NCBI GenBank assembly: GCA_965153455.1
Contig: OZ234495.1
Coordinates: 5,456,001 to 5,520,000 of the forward strand
Direction: 5' to 3'
DNA length: 64,000 nt
DNA from: Sphagnum compactum
Taxonomy: Eukaryota > Bryophyta > Sphagnopsida > Sphagnales
Shown here: piece by piece, positions 13,200 to 24,627 of the stretch
How positions within the stretch are numbered: the stretch's first letter is position 1
How the letters are laid out: the number at the start of each line of letters is the position of its first letter
Notes under the pieces: generated by a model
What the model was told of the DNA's origin: nothing
Seen by the model: the letters and a program-made list of their open reading frames with translations, nothing else
Databases searched by the model: none
Position numbers and translations under genes: made by a program

Positions 13200-14454
13200 G
13201 CGTATGCGTATAGTAGGCGATGATGGGCTACTTCTCTTCTTCTGTCTCTTGCTCTCTGTCTCTCTCTTTGTGTGCGTCTCTCTCTCGTTCTGTCATTCCT
13301 GGTCATGTTTGGAGGTTTGTGTGTGTTGTGGGATGTAGTCAAAATAAAATCTTGGGAAAAAAGCTTGGTGAGGTAGTACACTCAATCTCCGTAATTGGGT
13401 CACCTTCCATTTCCCCTTCTCCCATCTCTCAAAACAGTTATTATATACACAGTGAGCAGGCATGAAAGAAAGGTTGTTGTTGTTGGGTGCAGCAGGAGAT
13501 GGGAATTCAAGCAAGAGATGGTTCCCACACAGGTGGGTTGTATAGCAAATCTTCCCTCCCATCTTTGGTTCTCCTCCATTTCCCCCTCTCTTGTAAATGT
13601 CAAGATCAAACCCATAAATCTCTCCTTTTGTGTTCATGTGGTCGTTTTGTCCATCCAGTATTGGATTTGGGTTTTAGAGGCTTTGGGTCTCTCTGAGGGG
13701 GAAGGGAGGGGGAAAGCAAATAGAAAACCTCTCTGTTTCTCTCATAGTGATTCCAGATTCTGGGCATAGGAAAATTGGTTCGAGCAGAAGCCCTAAGAGC
13801 AGGCAGGATCTGCTGCTGCTGCAGGTGTTTTGTTCCTTCTTTCTTGGATGATTGCAAAAAGCTAGGTCCCCCCCCCCCATTTGTGATCTTTTGGAGGGTT
13901 TGTGATGTTTAGAGCTTTCTGAAGACAAGCATGGGGTGAAGAGGCTGGCAGTTGTTATTTTATGCGTTTGGTCAATTGCATCTCTTGATAATCCAGCCAG
14001 AACTTTTGATCTCGATGAAGGAAATCCAGAGAATTCTAAATCCTGATGTGTGTGATTATGTGTGTGATCATCCCATGATCATCCCATGCATTCGAGGTTG
14101 TTGTTTGGTGACTGTTGACCTGTGTTGGCACCATTCTTGGGTCTGCATTTTGTGGTGCTTAGTATGGCTGGACACTTTCTTTTTTTGAACTTGTATGCTG
14201 CATGCTGAACCCATCTGGTCTTCTAGTCTTGTTGATGTGTAGCCAAGACTGGTGGTCTGTGTTGCAATTGTAACAGGTGATGATGATGCACTTGTTGTGA
14301 GGAAGTATTCTCTTCAAGGGGCAATATATTAGAACTATGAAACAGAAATCTTTGTTGATTTTAGAACAGAACCTGCTTTGAGAAGGACTTTTAGATTGGA
14401 TTGGAGTAGCAGCTGCAGTAGACAGTGAGAACAAAAGGACAAGAAGAGGAAGAC
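13200..14454 (+). promoter_or_regulatory. Presumed promoter and 5' leader of the Yippee gene
   Basis: The sequence becomes richer in GC and in pyrimidine runs here (a TCTC-rich stretch at 13240-13290, a C-run near 13868). A plausible leader-intron donor follows the CTGCTGCTGCAG at about 13808-13822. The transcription start cannot be fixed from sequence. Several short ORFs lie on both strands and none looks real. Confidence 0.35.
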
Positions 14455-15746
14455 ATGGGTCAACTATATTTGATACAGCTAGATGGGCGCTTCTACAGTT
14501 GTAGCCAATGCCGGAGCCATTTGGCCAACTGTAATGAGCTACTGTCAAAGGTGATCACTCACTCTTTCTCTCTGCTCCTGTTCTTGCCTCCTGGTGCTGC
14601 TTCAGGTTAAAGCATGGTTTGTCTGTGTGACTCGGTTTGATGGGCTTTTATGGGTTGAATAGCAATCTGCCTGTGGTGAACCCACCTATTGCCTTGATGT
14701 GCATTGTCTAGCATTAGGCCAGAGCATAAGGTGGCAATCTAGTGATCCTGGTATGTTGTATCAATGTATAACCATGTCTGATCAAGCCCTTTTGTTTCTT
14801 TTTTCTTCTCTTCTTCAGGCTTTCCACTGCAGACATGGGAAGGCTTACCTTTTCAATAATGTGTAAGCACACTGACTATATCATATTGCAATTTTTGATC
14901 CTTCCATTCTGTCTCCACAATTGTTGAAAATAGTTCACCTTCAAAATCACAGTTTGTGATAAAATCACGGTTTGTTGAAGCACTAAGTTTGTGCTTGGAT
15001 GATTCTTGGGGAGCTTGTCAATCACTGTTTTTTTGGTAGGCATTCTTGAGAGAAGGTTGGATCCCTGGCATGGGCAATTCACTTGTGCATGCAAATGGGA
15101 GGTGTGTTGTTGTATCGCAGGGTGAACGTATCAGTTGGGCCTCAGGAAGATCGGATGATGACCACTGGCAAGCACACAGTGGCTGACATCTATTGCAACT
15201 GTTGCCAGCGTCTTGTTGGCTGGAAATATGTATAGCTCATGTGCCCTAACATTTGCATCATTCTCCAGTACCATGTGATAGGGCCAGTAGAGAAGATGGT
15301 AACCCAGTTTCATTGATCTCTGCAGGAATCAGCTTATGATAAGACCCAGAAATACAAGGAGGGCAAATTCATTCTTGAGCGGTAAGCTTGTTACAATCAT
15401 TCCAGTTCAAAGTTCAAAACTTGTAAAAATTATGAAAACTGATTGTCATCCAGCATGTGGGAACACTGAGCGTCAGCAAGATGTCCAAAGTGCTTCCATG
15501 GCCTGGGTGACCATGTACAGGCCAGCATAAATCACATAGAAAGATGTCTCTTATATTTTCCAGTTTCCAAAAGCTTCAAACAACCTTGAAGGACTTACTC
15601 CACCACAGTGTGTGCTCCCCTGTTTTGCAGTTACTGATTTGAGGGTGATGATGTTTTTGGGGCACAGAGCCAAAATGATTGATGGAGATGGTACTGAATT
15701 CTACTTGGACACTCATCAGGTCAGCAGTGATGCTGATGATGAATAA
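14455..15746 (+). CDS. Yippee-like zinc-binding protein, 5 exons
   Basis: Exons are 14455-14550, 14819-14862, 15121-15229, 15326-15381 and 15668-15746. All introns are GT-AG, the phases close, and the product is 127 aa, the usual size. It starts [20 protein letters not shown] and contains [51 protein letters not shown] and [14 protein letters not shown]. The zinc ligands form the diagnostic CX2C-X52-CX2C pattern (C16, C19, C72, C75), and the GWKY box follows. Yippee proteins are small, highly conserved and fold like the cereblon/Mis18 domain; their plant role is poorly defined. The ATG at 14455 fits the family N-terminus, and no earlier in-frame ATG is needed. The tail is acidic (SSDADDE). 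The gene is convergent with the catalase gene. Confidence 0.93.
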
Positions 15747-15867
15747 TCGCCAGGTGGGTTGCTGCATCTCATATTTAATTTGACATCCATGTGCATCTGT
15801 TCACCCTGGGCGATGTGTAAGTGCCAGCATTGGCCACCACCAGTCTTTTACATGTTTTGGGTAGTTC

Positions 15868-15873
15868 AATAAA
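15868..15873 (+). terminator. Possible poly(A) signal of the Yippee gene
   Basis: An AATAAA hexamer lies 122 bp downstream of the Yippee stop codon, a plausible distance for a plant 3' UTR. No transcript evidence is available. Confidence 0.35.
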
Positions 15874-15879
15874 ATTCAC

Positions 15880-17170
15880 TTTGGTTGCTGCACATCACAT
15901 CTGTAAACAGTGCAACTATCACAAATTTGAGCTGTTTACGGTTTCTGTTCTGTGTCATAAGCGCTTTGTACAAATCTATGACGCTCTCTCCATGTTACAA
16001 GCTTTAGCTCCAGGGGAAAATCAAATTGAGTCAACATTTTATTTGTCATGTAAATATTTTTGTATAATTTCTTCATCTACAATTCAACAGAGATACAGAT
16101 AAGAGCTTAAGCCTGGCTGAAGAATTCCTGATTGGAAAAAAATGCTTTTTCACCGACCAAATGGCAAGAAATGTTGAACGCAATTTTGATACACATCATC
16201 ATGGTTTTTCAATTTCTTTTTCTCTGCTTTTTTGTTGTACTGGTCTAATGGCAGGGGTAGTTAGGTGTATATATTACACTGCCCAAAATCTTGGGCAAAC
16301 CAAAGAGTTGATGAAGGTGATTGTTTGGTGCCTTGTAATTGGCATGCATATGACCACATTTTGGGCAACAAACTAGATGTTTTTGGGTAAGTGGAAGGGT
16401 ATATTGCATTTGCAAAATTCTCAATTGATGTGAAGGCAATGGTAAGTGATCAACATATACCATATTCACATGGTAAGGGGAAGGGATAAATAGTTTATCA
16501 TTTTGCCAAGTATATAAAGGGTAAACAACGATTTCACAAATAGAATATTCATGAAGATTCAATATTTCGTTAAAATAAATTTGTTATTTCTACAGTGAGC
16601 TTTGATTCTACCATTGGGATTATTGATGAATGTCACATTATGTATAATTTCTTGTTTTCCATATTTTGTTAGACTTCTTAAGAAAAGATCAAGAATATGT
16701 TCCACATTAATTTCTTTCCTTCCAAGCAATTGATTAGAAATTAATGTGTAACAGTGAAGTACTAGATCAAATATATAATAGTTGTGCATATTGATCTTCT
16801 TACATACCTTTTCTAAACAAGTTGCTAGATTGGACATACATTTTGATTTTTGTTGTGAATCTTTCAAAAAAATTCCTGAATTCAAAAGAATTCCTTCAGG
16901 ATACTAAACCCACATTCTTTGACTGAACTAATCTTGTATTTTTTTTGGTTAAAACAGCAGTTTGCAAGGTGTATAAATTATATATAATATATATCTGGGT
17001 AAAATAATTACCCACCTGAGAGAACACTCAGGAGTCAGAACTCTGTGAAAGATATCAAAATTATATTGACATAATTACAAAATCAATCGGGTTGTAATAT
17101 GGATATTGAGAGATTTTGATTGTTATTACACCGCAACAGAAACATGGGATTTTGGCACTGATCCAGCTTT
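15880..17170. other. Intergenic region between convergent genes
   Basis: This spacer separates the Yippee stop from the catalase stop and should hold both 3' UTRs. No coding region is supported. It is AT-rich towards 16.9-17.1 kb. Confidence 0.5.
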
Positions 17171-17174
17171 TTAT

Positions 17175-20100
17175 CTAAGCTACCATGGTGTAAGGCTCTG
17201 GAGATTTTCTCTTCATGTCCAAGGCTTCTTCCACCTTGGATGCTAAACTCTCATCACATTTACGGAACACTTCAATTTGTCTCTTGATTATGAACTCTTT
17301 TGCTCCTTTTATATGACCTGCAATATTCTTCACTGTCATCTCTTGATCCTCGGCTGACATACCCTGCCACAATGCTCGTGGCTGCTCATAATCATCTTGC
17401 TCAACCCATTTGCGTGGTGGGTACCTTCCCACTATTCCTCCCTCGAGCCTGTGTGTACCAAATTGTATAATCTTCCAATCATTAGTAAGACAATTTCAAA
17501 AGACTTTACACAGATGTGGTTAACAAAATTGCAGATTTGGTGAGAATAATTTAATCTCTACTTAAATCATCAACAGTTCATGGACAGAAGGCTTTACTTG
17601 TAAGGAGTCACATCTGGTTTGTGGGGATCAGGGCGAGGCAAATCTTCAAAAGAATTTGGGTAGTAATTCGGCTTGCTACCACCATTATTGGTTACAGTCA
17701 TGAACCCATCTCGTGAGTAGGTTTGCACCTTGGCAAATGGGCACTGGTTAATCGGAATCTGCAAAATGGAAAAAAAACCACATTTTATCTTCAGGTATAA
17801 AGACTTAGATCTAGTGCTCATAGTATATAAATTATCATAGCTGCAAAATGACCAAGTTATTACTTGGCAAGTACTATGCAAATTCACGTGGACGTGCATG
17901 TTTGAAGATGGGAACTGACCTGCAAATAGTTTCCTCCAGCTCGGTACCGAGCTGCATCATCATAAGCAAACAGTCTGCTTTGGAGAACACGGTCTGGTGA
18001 AGCTTCAATTCCTGGCACCATGTGTGCAGGTGAGAATGCTACTTGCTCAACTTCAGCAAAGTAATTGGTAGGATTCCTGTTGAAAACTAGCTTTCCAACT
18101 TCTCTCAATGGATAGTCCTTGTGTGACCATACCTGCAGAGCATCAGCAAACAGAAATCCAAGTAATTAGCAATTTCTCTCAGCTGTTGTTTGTATTCATG
18201 ACCTTATTTCTCAAGCACATCATTTCTGCAAAAACAAACCCCAAAACCAAATTCAAAAGGAAAATGTATGGAAAAGGGCTCTAGAGCTTCTATTACCTTG
18301 GTCAGATCAAATGGGTCAAAGCGGTATTTGGGAGCATCTTCAAGAGGCATGACTTGCACTTTGAATGTCCAGGAAGGATAGTTCCCATTTTGAATGTTTT
18401 GAAACAAATCTTCAGTAGAATAATCGGGGTTAATTCCCGCGATTTCAACAGATTGTTCATGGGTCAAGTTCTTAATGCCCTGATCAGTGAGGAAATGAAA
18501 TTTCACCCAATGTGCTTTGCCCTCTGAGTTCACCCACTTGAATGTGTGGGAGCCATAGCCATGCATGTGGCGATGACCATCTGGGACTCCCCTAGGAGAG
18601 AAGGTAATCAACACCTGCCCCACAACCAACAGAGTACATGATATGATATCAACAAACAAAAACTCTGGCGAATTCTGATCACCCTTCATGACAAAAACAA
18701 CAAATTCCACCATTCAATCCTCTGTTGTTCAATCCAAAGCAAACCAAAAAAAAAAAAAAACCCCATAGAAATTCCAAAAGGATCTATTGTAAACGAACTC
18801 CACAAACTCAAGATCCTGTACATACAAGGGTATACCTGGTGCAGGGACTCAGGCACAAGACTGAGGAAATCCCAGAAGGCGTTAGGGTCCTTCATGTGGG
18901 TCTGAGGGTTGCGTTTCTGGGAGTGAATCAAGTCCGGGAACTTGATCCCATCTCGGATGAAGAACACGGGAGTGTTGTTGCCCACCATGTCCCAGTTGCC
19001 TTCTTCCGTGTAGAATTTGAGCGAGAAGCCTCGCGGATCTCGCGCCGTGTCTGCGAATCCTGATTCGCCGGTCACTGTCGACCATCTCCCGAACACCGGA
19101 GTCTTCTTCCCCACTTCGCTCAGAAACTTCGCCTTGCATAAATCCGACACATCCCTGCACGCAGCAGCAGCAGTAGCCACAGCCCATAACCACATGGCAG
19201 GAATTCAGCAGTGATATGAGCGTTCAGAGCTCATGAGAGCTGACCTTGAGAGACCTGTTTCCGTACACTCATGCGCAAATTTTCCAGAGGTTTTTCTTCA
19301 AGAAAAACCCACAGACAGACACAGAGACACAGAGAGAGAGATCTTCAGTTGCAATTTTGCTGCTTACTTGGTGACTTCGAAATAGCCATGAGCTCCAGCA
19401 CCCTTGGCATGCACCACTCGCTCTGGGACTCTCTCTCGGTTGAAATGAGCCTGCTTCTCCAGAAAGTGAAGATCCTCAAACAACATAGTCCCACTCTCGC
19501 CGACTGTCAGACTGGTGGTGAATCCATCGCCAACCCAAAACAAAACAAAAAATTAAAAAATCGACAACAACAACGACAGTTAAAATCCGTCCAGGCTGCT
19601 GACTGCTGCACCATCGCTCTCTGGATCGATCAACCTCAAGAACAACACATGTGTCCTGTATATGATCATCAGACTGTAGAGTCCCCGTGATCGATCATAT
19701 ATAGAGTGATGAGTGCACATACATACATACTCCATCAAGCTCTCAAAAGCAAGAACAAGAACACGTAGACCCTGCTGCAACTCTTCAGAAAAAGTTTGGC
19801 GTACGACTAATTTCCTCTCAGCACTCATGAAGAATGGCATGACGTACCTGTTATTGTCATCACTCACAGGGTGACCTGCCAGAGTAGTGTACAGAGGCTC
19901 TCCAGAGCTTCCTCGTCGAATCTCCTCATTCTGTGAAGAGGATTTTCCATTACTATGGCCTCCAAAAAGCGACATCGCCCTCACACAACCGGCAGCAAAA
20001 CCTGCAGGAGGTGCAGCAATAGTAGCTGTAAAGGTCGATTTCACAACAAGTTTATTGCCTGTGAAAGAAGAAGAAGAAGAAGACCTTAAATTGCTGCTAT

Positions 20101-20437
20101 TTGAAGAAGAAGAAGAAGCAGAAGAAGAAGAAGAAGAACTATTGCTGCTGCCACTAGTACAGTTGAGATTGCGAGGAGGATTGGTGGCCAGCCGTGTGTC
20201 TCCGACACTGAGTCTGGAGATGGCTTTTTTTGTTGTTGGTGCTGCTACTGCTGCTGCACTGGTGGGTGCGGTGACAACAAGAGTGTGCATTGGAGAAGAT
20301 GGGTAGGAAAAGAGTTGAGAAGAAGTGGAATGGGTGAAGTGCAGAGGATTATTGAAGAGCAAACTTGAAACAGAAACAGTTGTGGGACTGCTGCAGCTAA
20401 ATACTAGTGAAGCAGCAGCAGCAGCCACAGGAGCCAT
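17175..20437 (-). CDS. Clade 3 (small-subunit) haem catalase with a predicted plastid transit extension, 7 exons
   Basis: Breaks down hydrogen peroxide to water and oxygen. Exons: 20437-19848, 19511-19368, 19154-18836, 18614-18297, 18132-17920, 17758-17598 and 17448-17175; all introns are GT-AG and phases close to 672 aa. The catalase core starts at about residue 180 ([13 protein letters not shown]). Visible landmarks: the catalytic His in [14 protein letters not shown], the distal Asn in [14 protein letters not shown], a GRWSTV segment (VRFSTV is usual), [10 protein letters not shown] of the NADPH-binding region, the haem-ligand Tyr in [13 protein letters not shown], and [12 protein letters not shown] near the C-terminus. 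These match bacterial and animal clade 3 enzymes, not the clade 1 catalases typical of plants. The first ~175 residues are Ser/Ala-rich and poor in acidic residues at the start ([17 protein letters not shown]), like a plastid transit peptide. The protein ends PYTMVA, with no SKL-type peroxisome signal. The targeting is inference. Confidence 0.92.
20065..20140. repeat. (GAA)n tract in catalase exon 1
   Basis: A GAA-rich run that reads as TCT/TCA codons on the coding strand. It gives the poly-Ser part (roughly residues 100-125) of the N-terminal extension. Confidence 0.85.
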
Positions 20438-20838
20438 GGATGGATCATCAATAATACTTTACTTAGTGCAAAAACAAAGCCAAAAAATTTACAACAGGTG
20501 CAGGTGCAGGTGCAGGTGTGTGACTCTTCATCAAAAGGCATCATGACATCACTCACTCACTCACTCCACATCCAGTGGGTTTTTTTTTTTTTTTTTCCCT
20601 TTTTTTACCAATTTTTTATATCAATTTTTTTGGGAAATTTAACCAAAAAAAAGAAGAAGAGAAGAAGCAAAATTAGTAGCTAGGAAAAGAATTAAAAAAT
20701 TTCCCATTTTTTTCGTAATTTCTTTGTTGGAAAATGGGGCGAATTTCGCCAGAAAAAACAACACTGACACTCCACAGCTGCTTTGCTTCTTTTCTTGCAT
20801 CATAATGCATCGTGAGTCCTGTAGTAAGTAAATAAATA

Positions 20839-21328
20839 GGGTAAAACCTTCCCTATGACCGAACACCACCTATGACCGAACATTTTTTAAAAATTTATTC
20901 ATATCTTCCTCATCTCTTCTTCATTTTGAGTGATTTAAAACGTTAGTTATTATGGGAGCGCTAAGTTGAGCTCTTCTTCAATTCGTCTTTGAACAGCAAG
21001 CAAGCAGAGGCAAAGAAAGGAGTAAAAATTATAGAAGAGCAAGAAGAAAATAAGCTTTTATTAAAATGCGTTTTTCTTCTCTTTTTTTCTCTTCTACCCC
21101 TCTTGCTTTCAATGCTCATAACTTTCTCATTTCTTGTTCAATTTAATAAGTGATTTTAAAGTGCTATAAGAGCGCAACCTTATGATTTACAAATAATCTT
21201 GGAACCATAAAGGCAATAGAGCGACTTTCAAAGACTTTTTTGGGTGTTGGGTCATAGTCTTCCAAGCACTCTCCAGAAATTCGCAGACCTCCGAGACACT
21301 AAGTGTTCGGTGACCAGCCTGGTTACCC
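20839..21328. mobile_element. Short non-autonomous TIR element with a TA target duplication
   Basis: The left end reads GGGTAAAACC...GACCGAACAC and the right end, reverse-complemented, reads GGGTAACCAGG...CACCGAACAC. The inverted termini are therefore imperfect but recognisable over about 28 bp. TA flanks both ends. It lies just upstream of the catalase gene. The TA duplication points to a Tc1/mariner-like or similar family; the exact family is unknown. No transposase is present. Confidence 0.5.
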
Positions 21329-21689
21329 TATCCCAAATTTCAATCGGCCTTTTTTGGGGGGCTGGCAATATATGGCCAAAATTATATATATGTTCAAATA
21401 AACAGTGCCACCAAAATCATGTGCTTTCTCAGATTCTCAATAGCCAGAATTAGGCCAAAGATTAAGAAAATTAGCCAGATTTCTATATATATTTTGTTCA
21501 AGTAGTTTTAGCCAAAAATATAGAAGAAAATGCTTTGAAAAAGATTGGTTTCATGTTTAGATTGTAACCAAATTTGGCGACTTATCTTTTGTTTGTGTTT
21601 TTTTTTTTTTTTTTGGTTCGACTTATCTCCAATTTGTCTATAACATAAAATTGCCCAAAAAAACACTCTGCGTGCGTATTCCCAATATG

Positions 21690-22055
21690 CTGTGACAAAT
21701 GTACAGCAGCCGGGCAGGACAGGAGATCAAAGAGAAAGGGAGAAAGCGAGAGAGAGAGAGAGAGATTCATGCCCGTTACCACTTGGCAAGCAGCATCCAT
21801 CTCCGCGCGTCTGGCGCATCGATCTCCGTCCGCAGAAAGAAAGAAATCCTTGGTTGACACTGCTACAAATAGTGCTGGAGAAGTGTTTACACGTGGGTGC
21901 CAAACACAGCAAAAACCAAACCCCCCGCGTGCACCCAACACTCGGCAGCTCAGCGCAGGGCAGCACCCGTCAGAAGCGAGACCGTCATGCCTCACTTCCG
22001 CTGCGCTCTGCCCGTCCGAAGTGAGACCGTCATCCCTCACTTCCGCTAGCTAGGT
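21690..22055. other. GC-rich patch with a duplicated hairpin motif
   Basis: An island of higher GC in AT-rich DNA. The motif GAAG(C/T)GAGACCGTCAT occurs at about 21971 and 22018, each copy followed by CCTCACTTCCGCT. In the second copy GAAGTGAG and CTCACTTC form a perfect 8-bp stem. Overlapping ORFs on both strands (minus 21582-22040, plus 21769-22053) match nothing I recognise. It could be a relic exon or promoter, or part of a repeat. Confidence 0.4.
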
Positions 22056-22419
22056 AGCTAGGATGGAGTAGCTCGGTAGGTATGTTCAGATAGGCAGGCA
22101 GGCAGGTAGGGAGGTAGGTAAATAGGTTCTGGATGGACCCCAAACTGAGTTGCACCTGCAAGGTTTTATCTCTGTGACTTGACTTGTAAAAAATTTGTGT
22201 AGGTAGGTAGCCTACCACCGTCTTCATCCCCCGTAGTTAGAGAAAATGGATCTCAATGAGGTGGTAACAAGATGGAAAATGTTAGTTTTCATCACTTTTA
22301 TTTCATCTATATAATATCCATGATTGATGACAAAGTGACGTGGACGTCCAATTGTCATTATAATGATAAAAAATGATTACAAGTCATTTGATATGAACAT
22401 AAACAACCCTAACCCCACC

Positions 22420-23165
22420 ACTTATTTATGTACCTACATATTTACCTACCCGCCCACCCATTTATCAACCTACCTACTTACGTATTCACCAATCCACCTA
22501 CCTATCACCTAACTACCTATTTATTTATTTACTCGTCCACCCATCTACCTACCACCTATCTACACACCCACCCACCTACCTACTACCCATTTACTTACCC
22601 ACCAACCCGCCCACCTACCTACTCACTTACCTACTTACAAACCCACCCACCTACCTACTCACTTACCTACTTACAAACCCACCCACCTATCTACCTACTT
22701 ATCCACCTACCTACTTACCCACCCACTTACCTACTTACTTATTACCTACCATTCCATGCACCTACCTAACCACCCACCCCCTACCTACCTACCCACACAC
22801 CCATGTACCCACCCACCTACTTACTTACCTACCTACCCAGCCACCCAACCACCTACCTACCTACTACCTCCTAACTTGTCTATCCACCGACACACCCATC
22901 CACCTACCTACTTACCTACTTACTTGCCTACCCACCCATGCACCCACCTACTTACCCACCTATTTAATTGCCTACCGACCAATGCACCCACCTACTTACC
23001 TACCTACCTGACCACCCACCCACCCATCCACTTACTTACTTACCCACTCACCCACCTACCTACTTTGTCAACCTACCTATTCATTTATCTAACTTTTTTT
23101 TTCCTATTTCCTATAACCTACCTACCTCCAACCTATAATCTTACAACTTGTTACCTACCTCATAG
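22420..23165. repeat. CTAC-type simple-sequence array (about 750 bp)
   Basis: Nearly continuous cctacctac/cccaccta/ttacctac repeats. They create long plus-strand ORFs rich in Thr, Tyr, Pro and Leu that are artefacts of the tetranucleotide repeat. Similar but shorter tracts occur at 7.5-8.9, 23.4 and 49.1 kb. Confidence 0.9.
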
Positions 23166-23227
23166 TCTTATAACAGTATGAAATAAACACGTGAAATAAA
23201 AAACTTGACTAAAGTTGGATACCTTTT

Positions 23228-23299
23228 GATGTTGTAGTCCATTGGTAAGGACTTGGTTTATCATTGTGAAAGTGAAGGGTTCAAATCTTAATACTTATG
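23228..23299 (+). repeat. tRNA-derived sequence (SINE head or tRNA pseudogene)
   Basis: The segment resembles a tRNA: GTTGTAGTCCATTGGTAAGG matches a D-arm/A-box, and GGGTTCAAATC at about 23277-23287 matches a T-arm/B-box at tRNA-like spacing. The acceptor stem does not pair well, so it is not a working tRNA. It is more likely a SINE head or a pseudogene. Confidence 0.45.
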
Positions 23300-23759
23300 A
23301 CCTATGTGCATTCCTAAAGGGCTAGGGTACATAAGCTAAACTAAGGTAATTAAGTAAGTAGGTTATATATGTTACCTAAGTCACTAGGTAAGTTAAGCTA
23401 CTGCCTGCCTAACTGCCTTTTTCGACCTACCTAGACCTATTACCTACCTACCTACCTATTAAAATTATTTTAAATAATAATCCCCAAAAAAAATTTAATC
23501 TAAGTTAAATCTAAGTAGTCAAATGGTCCAATGTTACCCAATCATATTCTAGTCATTCATTATATGACACCTCAGCATTATATATGACTTGTCCTAAATG
23601 ACCATAGGATGAAAAATGTCATGTTCAACATTTAATGATTGTTTGTTCTTTGCTACTCATCCATTAAAACTAAAGGCCTTTAGTCATATAATGTTTGGTA
23701 TGACTACAAAATCATTCATATATGGAGTCATAGATTTAAGAATTTCTTCTAGTGTAATA

Positions 23760-23990
23760 TTATGTTAACAAAGGTTTCATTATTTTAACAAATGATGCCC
23801 TTACAATATTAGTTGTTTTGAATATCCTTATAGTGACGTAATAAGGTTGCCAAACATCATATATGAAATTCACTACTAGGTAGAATGTATCAAACCTAGT
23901 CTTGGACATTGATACATCAAATGTGACACAAGAAATTACACATTTGACCAATAAAGGCAACACATACCTATCCATTATTTTTGCTACCAT
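23760..23990 (-). pseudogene. hAT-like transposase fragment
   Basis: A 76-residue open stretch contains TFDVSMSKTRFDTFYLVVNF and DVWQPYYVTIRIFKTTN. These resemble the core of hAT-type transposon proteins (pattern DxSMSxxGxDTFxLVVNFLxxxWEPxHVTxGxFExxD). Frames on both sides are broken by stops. It is a relic. Confidence 0.45.
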
Positions 23991-24627
23991 GTGAGGAATG
24001 TTTTATGAAACAAATTGGTGGCATGTAGGTAATTTAACCTTTGGATATCTTTTCATTACCAATCTCTTAAGTCAAAAAGATTCAACAACCAATATGTTTG
24101 CCTATCTTTTGCAAACGTATAACACTAAATCTTTAGGATGTGCTACCATGTGCAAGATTATATTGCAATAACCCTTACCAATTTTAAGTGTTATTGCTAA
24201 AGGATGAAGATACATCAAAAGGACAAGGGGTAGTGTCACACAAAGTGCACTTCTTGATTTGTGTTGCTTGTACATCAATTGTTTCTTTCACATGAGAACA
24301 TGTCCATTGGGAAAGTAAAAAATGGCTTGGCAACGACAATTTGCAGACACATGTGTTGAACTCTTGGTGTAAAAATTTATGTTGCCCATTTTCAAACCCC
24401 ACCATGTGTGCAAAATTAGGCCCAGCATTTTCTTATCCATCATGCCACTTGAGTCCCAAATGTCACATGACGCTAGTTATTCAAGGTTTCACACAAAAGC
24501 ATCGCAACTTTGGTTTCCTGCATGGGCATCACAAGTCCATTTGCAATAACCATGTTTCTCTGAACTCAACCCCAGTGTTTGAACTTGTTTAGAACTCGTA
24601 GCTTCGTGTTTTTCGTCACATGAACTC

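Noticed and set aside
13293-13928. Overlapping ORFs on both strands upstream of the Yippee gene
   Set aside because: No family similarity; they sit in the presumed promoter and leader, with homopolymer runs.
22428-23181. Long Thr/Tyr/Pro-rich plus-strand ORFs
   Set aside because: Produced by the CTAC-type simple-sequence array; no unique coding sequence.
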